From: Smaragdicoccus niigatensis DSM 44881 = NBRC 103563
GTDB taxonomy: Bacteria; Actinomycetota; Actinomycetes; Mycobacteriales; Mycobacteriaceae
DNA: 64,000 nt
Direction of reading: 5' to 3'
NCBI RefSeq assembly: GCF_000380645.1
Contig: NZ_AQXZ01000017.1
Span: forward strand, 592,780-656,779
Part shown: positions 61,149 to 64,000 of the stretch, one piece after another
Layout: each line of letters opens with the position of its first letter
Position numbering within the stretch: position 1 is the stretch's first letter
Translations under genes and position numbers: made by a program
The notes under the pieces: model-generated
What the model saw: only the letters and a program-made list of their open reading frames with translations
Databases searched by the model: none
Told to the model about the DNA's origin: nothing

Positions 61149-61787
61149 ATGACGGTACCTGTTCACGCTAAGTTCGCTGAACAGCCAACTCAGGGAACCG
61201 GTGGGCCGCCCATGACATCAGCACTCGTCGTCGTCGATCCATTGAACGACTTCGTATCTCGCCGCGGAAAGGGATGGCCGATGCTCCGCTATATGGCCAA
61301 CGACGTCGGCCTGATCCCGAATATGCGAGCAGCCATCACTGCAGCCCGTGACCGCGGCATGCCCGTCGTCTACGCACCGCATCGAGGTGGAGGGGAACGG
61401 CGAACCTATCGGTATCCCACACCCAACCAAGACGTCATACGGCTGATCCGCTTCTTCGATGGCTTCGGTGGGCGATTTCACCCCGAGTTGGCCCCCGCGG
61501 CTGGAGACTTCGTCGCTTCCCTACACGAGGTATCGAGCGGATTCGGGGGTACCGACCTCGATGCGCACCTTCGATCGGTCGGGATCGAGGAGATCGTGAT
61601 CTGTGGACTGCTCACCAACACCTGCGTCGAGTCCACTGCCCGCCACGGTGTCGACCTCGGCTATCACGTCACCGTGCTGACTGACGCCGTGGCAGCCTGG
61701 ACACCAGCCGACCACGATGCTTCCGTCAATGGCTCCCTCCGACACGTTGTCCACAAGCTGATGACTACGACGGAATTCGTGTCATGA
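61149..61787 (+). CDS. Isochorismatase-family cysteine hydrolase
   Basis: A 212-residue Rossmann-like hydrolase. The catalytic Asp30 is in ALVVVDPLNDF and the nucleophile Cys159 in CGLLTNTCVESTARHGVD. FGGTDLDAHLRSVGIEE is the conserved F-x-x-T segment. The Lys that completes the usual Asp-Lys-Cys triad, normally about six residues before the Phe, appears to be His126. Members hydrolyse isochorismate, N-carbamoyl compounds, nicotinamide or similar. The start is fixed by AAAAGGAGGGG upstream. It overlaps its paralogue by ATGA. Confidence 0.87.
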   Translation: MTVPVHAKFAEQPTQGTGGPPMTSALVVVDPLNDFVSRRGKGWPMLRYMANDVGLIPNMRAAITAARDRGMPVVYAPHRGGGERRTYRYPTPNQDVIRLIRFFDGFGGRFHPELAPAAGDFVASLHEVSSGFGGTDLDAHLRSVGIEEIVICGLLTNTCVESTARHGVDLGYHVTVLTDAVAAWTPADHDASVNGSLRHVVHKLMTTTEFVS

Positions 61788-62416
61788 ATGTCGTCAACCG
61801 GATGATGGACCGCTCCATGCGCGGCTTCATCGCCGCCCGGATGCGGCCCCACCTCCACTATGGGTCAGCCGATACGGCAGTCATATTGGTGGCACCGCAG
61901 TCCGACCTGCTCGCCGGTGATGTGTCGAACCTGACCAGGCTCGTCGGGGTGGCGCGAGACGCCGGCATCACCGTGATCTACGCGCCGATGGCGCAACCGG
62001 AGGGCGGTCGGCCAACGCTGACGCCGAGTCAGCAAGCGATTCTTGAGGCCGGCATCCTACGGGCGGGCACGCGCGGCGCTGATATTCATCCCGAACTCGC
62101 GGCCACTGAGGACGACATCGTCCTCGAGCCCTTCGCCGGACTTTCGGCCTTCACCAATCCGGAATTGTTCGCCGCTCTTGCGGCGTCCCAGCTTGGCCGG
62201 GTTATCGTCGCCGGCGCTCGGACAGACATCGAAGTCGATTCCACCGCACGGGACGCTCTCGAGGCTGGACTGCACACGACCGTCGTCAGCGACTGCTGTA
62301 CGGGCTCCAACCCGGCCGCGCACCAGGCGACGGTCGGCACGACGCTCCCGAGACTCGTCCACGCTGTCCTCACGCTGGCTGATCTAGGTGATATGTCGAC
62401 GCCCTCTCGGACCTGA
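61784..62416 (+). CDS. Isochorismatase-like paralogue lacking catalytic residues
   Basis: 210 residues aligned with the preceding protein: TAVILVAPQSDLL has Ala37 where the catalytic Asp should be, and AGARTDIEVDSTARDALEAG has Glu150 where the nucleophile Cys should be (TNTCVESTAR in the partner). The fold motifs, including STARDA and the following DCCTGSNPAAH, remain. It is therefore probably non-catalytic, forming a hetero-oligomer with its neighbour or binding a ligand. The ATGA overlap supports co-translation and assembly of the two. Confidence 0.83.
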   Translation: MNVVNRMMDRSMRGFIAARMRPHLHYGSADTAVILVAPQSDLLAGDVSNLTRLVGVARDAGITVIYAPMAQPEGGRPTLTPSQQAILEAGILRAGTRGADIHPELAATEDDIVLEPFAGLSAFTNPELFAALAASQLGRVIVAGARTDIEVDSTARDALEAGLHTTVVSDCCTGSNPAAHQATVGTTLPRLVHAVLTLADLGDMSTPSRT

Positions 62417-63063
62417 CGTGCCGTTGAAGGACGTCGCTAGCGCCATTTCGGCAACGCTGACCACCCGAGCGCACTTGTTCGCCGCGATCCTTCGGCGCCG
62501 GGGCGCGAAGGGCGAGGGAGGAGCTAAGTCGCCGCATCTGCCTCCAGCGGACGATGACTAGGGACGCCGTCAGATGCAACTATCATTTGTCGGACAGTCA
62601 GCGGCTACCTGCATGAGCTGATGCGCAGCGGACTAGCTGCGCGAAGGTCGACCGTCAGTGCCAGGAATGAAGTAGGCGGCCCAGTCTGCGTGAATGTCGC
62701 CCGTGTCCCACGGATGCGATGGGCTCATGGGTCAGGCAATCAGCACGCGTACGTCAGCGAATTAAGCGATGTTGTAGCGAGCGCGGACTCGACCAGCGTC
62801 CAGCCGTGCCCTTAACCGCCGGCGGCATGGGCTTCGGCTCTGGGCAGTGAACGGAAACCTAGTTTCTCGAGCCGGACGGTGGCGACGAGCGCTGTCGTGC
62901 GGTCCAACAGGTAGCACTTTCCGAAACCCGGGTAGTTCGGTACTCACGCGCCCCTGATCGGACCTGGCGACGATCGAAATGCAACTTCCGCCGCCCTGCG
63001 ACAGATCGCCCGGGCGGTGCCTCCCCTGAGGTTGCGGACCCTAGCGTTGAGGGAAGTGAAGCG
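62417..63063. other. 647-bp region without a recognisable gene
   Basis: Only short frames (up to about 64 residues) lacking ribosome-binding sites or family motifs occur on either strand, and stop codons are more frequent than in neighbouring DNA. The last 100 bp before 63064 probably hold the astacin promoter. No tRNA, terminator hairpin or clear repeat was identified by eye. Confidence 0.5.
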
Positions 63064-64000
63064 ATGACAATCCTCGAAACACCGACAAACACAACTACTC
63101 TCGTCGACACAGGAGAGCTACATTCGGGGCCGGCGGCAGGGACCGCCACAATTTTCAGCGTTACCGCAGGTCAGAGGCGCGTCACGTACGCAGCCGTCGA
63201 CGGCTTGGCCGTCTTCGAAGGCGATATCGTGCTTGGCGCACTCGAGGAGGTTCAAACCCCCGAAGACCTGGAGGGCATAGGTACCACCGGAACCCTGTGG
63301 CTAAACGCGACGATTCCGTTCGAGATCGACGACGCGCTCACCGATCAGCGGCGAGTCACCGATGCGATCGCGCACTGGCACGCCAACACGCATTTGCGTT
63401 TCACCCCACGTTCAGCACAAGCGGATTTCGTGCGGTTTGTACCAAGTGACGCGACCCGCTCAAGAGTCGGTCGGCAGGGCGGACGGCAAGACATCGAGGT
63501 GAGCGCCGACGCCCCGACGGGCAGTGTGATTCACGAGATGGGCCATACCATCGGTCTCTGGCACGAGCAAAGCCGTGAAGACAGAAACACGTTCATCGAT
63601 GTCCGGTTCGACAACATTATTCCCGGCGAAGCTCACAACTTCGACCAGCACATCACCGACGGTGACGATATCGGTGCTTACGACTTCGGATCGATCATGC
63701 ATTACCCGCGAAATGCGTTCAGCTCGAATGGGCAGGACACAATCGTGCCGCGCAAGGAACTGCCACCGGGTGTCGTGATGGGACAACGCAACGGCCTGTC
63801 TGCAGGCGACATCGCCGCCGTACGCGCGCTGTATCCTACGGGCCTGTGGCACCCGAACTCACCCGGCTTCGCCCACAGCATCCAGGTCGGATTCCGCACA
63901 AGCCTGACGAGCTGGGTCACCCCGACGGACAACGTGCAGCACATCGCGTATGTGGGGACTGATCAGAAGATTCAGGAGCTGTTCTTCCGGCTCGGCGGTG
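63064..64000 (+). CDS. Astacin-family (M12A) zinc metalloprotease with C-terminal repeat domain (partial, runs off right edge)
   Basis: 312 residues are visible, open at the right end. The zinc-binding motif HEMGHTIGLWHE (HExxHxxGxxHE) starts at residue 157, and the Met-turn SIMHYPRNAF follows some 60 residues later with its conserved Tyr. The N-terminal part ends in LWLNATIPFEIDDALTD, the usual start of the astacin catalytic domain. No signal peptide is seen. After GDIAAVRALYP a new domain begins (TPTDNVQHIAYVGTDQ then KIQELFFRL), a propeller/lectin-like repeat probably continuing outside. The same repeat type occurs in the relic at 57403-57477. Confidence 0.88.
   Translation, partial: MTILETPTNTTTLVDTGELHSGPAAGTATIFSVTAGQRRVTYAAVDGLAVFEGDIVLGALEEVQTPEDLEGIGTTGTLWLNATIPFEIDDALTDQRRVTDAIAHWHANTHLRFTPRSAQADFVRFVPSDATRSRVGRQGGRQDIEVSADAPTGSVIHEMGHTIGLWHEQSREDRNTFIDVRFDNIIPGEAHNFDQHITDGDDIGAYDFGSIMHYPRNAFSSNGQDTIVPRKELPPGVVMGQRNGLSAGDIAAVRALYPTGLWHPNSPGFAHSIQVGFRTSLTSWVTPTDNVQHIAYVGTDQKIQELFFRLGG

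Noticed and set aside
62621..62815. 64-codon frame in the region before the astacin
   Set aside because: No ribosome-binding site, odd composition and no recognisable domain.
63460..63852. Leftward 130-codon frame
   Set aside because: It is antisense to the catalytic core of the astacin, whose motifs are unambiguous.

Overview
The window is about 64 kb of GC-rich, densely packed DNA with many GTG/TTG starts and many 4-bp ATGA/GTGA gene overlaps. The gene families are typical of a lipid-catabolising actinobacterium: eight acyl-CoA dehydrogenases (ACADs), many SDRs, eight TetR regulators, three DUF2236/MpaB-like proteins, an FprB-like ferredoxin reductase, an LLM-class (F420-type) oxidoreductase, P450-associated ferredoxins, an SCP-x thiolase and an MCR-type alpha-methylacyl-CoA racemase. 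A mycolic-acid actinobacterium (Mycobacteriales; Rhodococcus/Gordonia/Nocardia-like) is the best guess; the genus cannot be fixed from this. No tRNA, rRNA, CRISPR array or intact mobile element was seen.

Layout. 1-1486 (-): citramalyl/HMG-CoA-lyase-like CitE and an itaconyl/mesaconyl-CoA-hydratase-like gene. 1592-7509 (+): ACAD, SDR, phytoene-desaturase-like FAD enzyme, ferredoxin, ferredoxin reductase, ACAD. 7536-12392: TetR, then an ACAD10/11-like phosphotransferase with two ACADs. 12389-21893: four regulators (three TetR, one tandem HxlR), two MpaB-like proteins, carotenoid oxygenase, enoyl-CoA hydratase, ACAD, monoacylglycerol-lipase-like hydrolase.

22056-34311 (-) is one run of 13 tightly packed genes: TetR, a 2x[4Fe-4S] plus BFD-type [2Fe-2S] protein, a divergent LarA-like protein, LLM oxidoreductase, a quinolinate-phosphoribosyltransferase-like protein, a CinA/MoCF-domain protein, LarB, LarE, SDR, FprB-like reductase, thiolase, ACAD, SDR. 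Divergent from it, 34386-39250 (+) carries a fused LarC, a NixA/HoxN nickel permease, an alpha-methylacyl-CoA racemase and an acyl-CoA ligase, with an AT-rich operator between the two units. Nickel import, synthesis of the nickel-pincer nucleotide (NPN; LarB/LarE/LarC) and a candidate apo-enzyme are therefore wired into a CoA-thioester degradation locus. The LarA-like protein keeps the His/Lys/His spacing of lactate racemase (H191, K201, H217) but lacks the partner catalytic His and sits beside an electron-transfer protein. This is the strongest candidate for an undescribed system: a nickel-pincer enzyme that is probably not a simple racemase.

39346-52540: ACAD, TetR, cytochrome P450 with its ferredoxin, ACAD, ALDH and two SDRs (+); then an operon (-) of SCP-x-type thiolase, SRPBCC protein, MaoC hydratase, MFE-2-like SDR, enoyl-CoA hydratase and alpha/beta hydrolase. 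52688-57064: two TetR genes, a secreted lipase, an HSL-type esterase and an MpaB-like protein. 57065-64000 is more heterogeneous: a decayed RNase II fragment joined to a repeat remnant, a two-component system, a membrane protein, an isochorismatase-fold pair (one member without its catalytic Cys) and an astacin metalloprotease running off the right end. The astacin carries the same type of repeat as the remnant 6 kb upstream.

Taken together the window looks like a catabolic island for branched, isoprenoid or sterol-like acids: hydrolases release acids, P450/ferredoxins oxidise, the ligase and racemase activate and epimerise, and ACAD/hydratase/SDR/thiolase sets run beta-oxidation.
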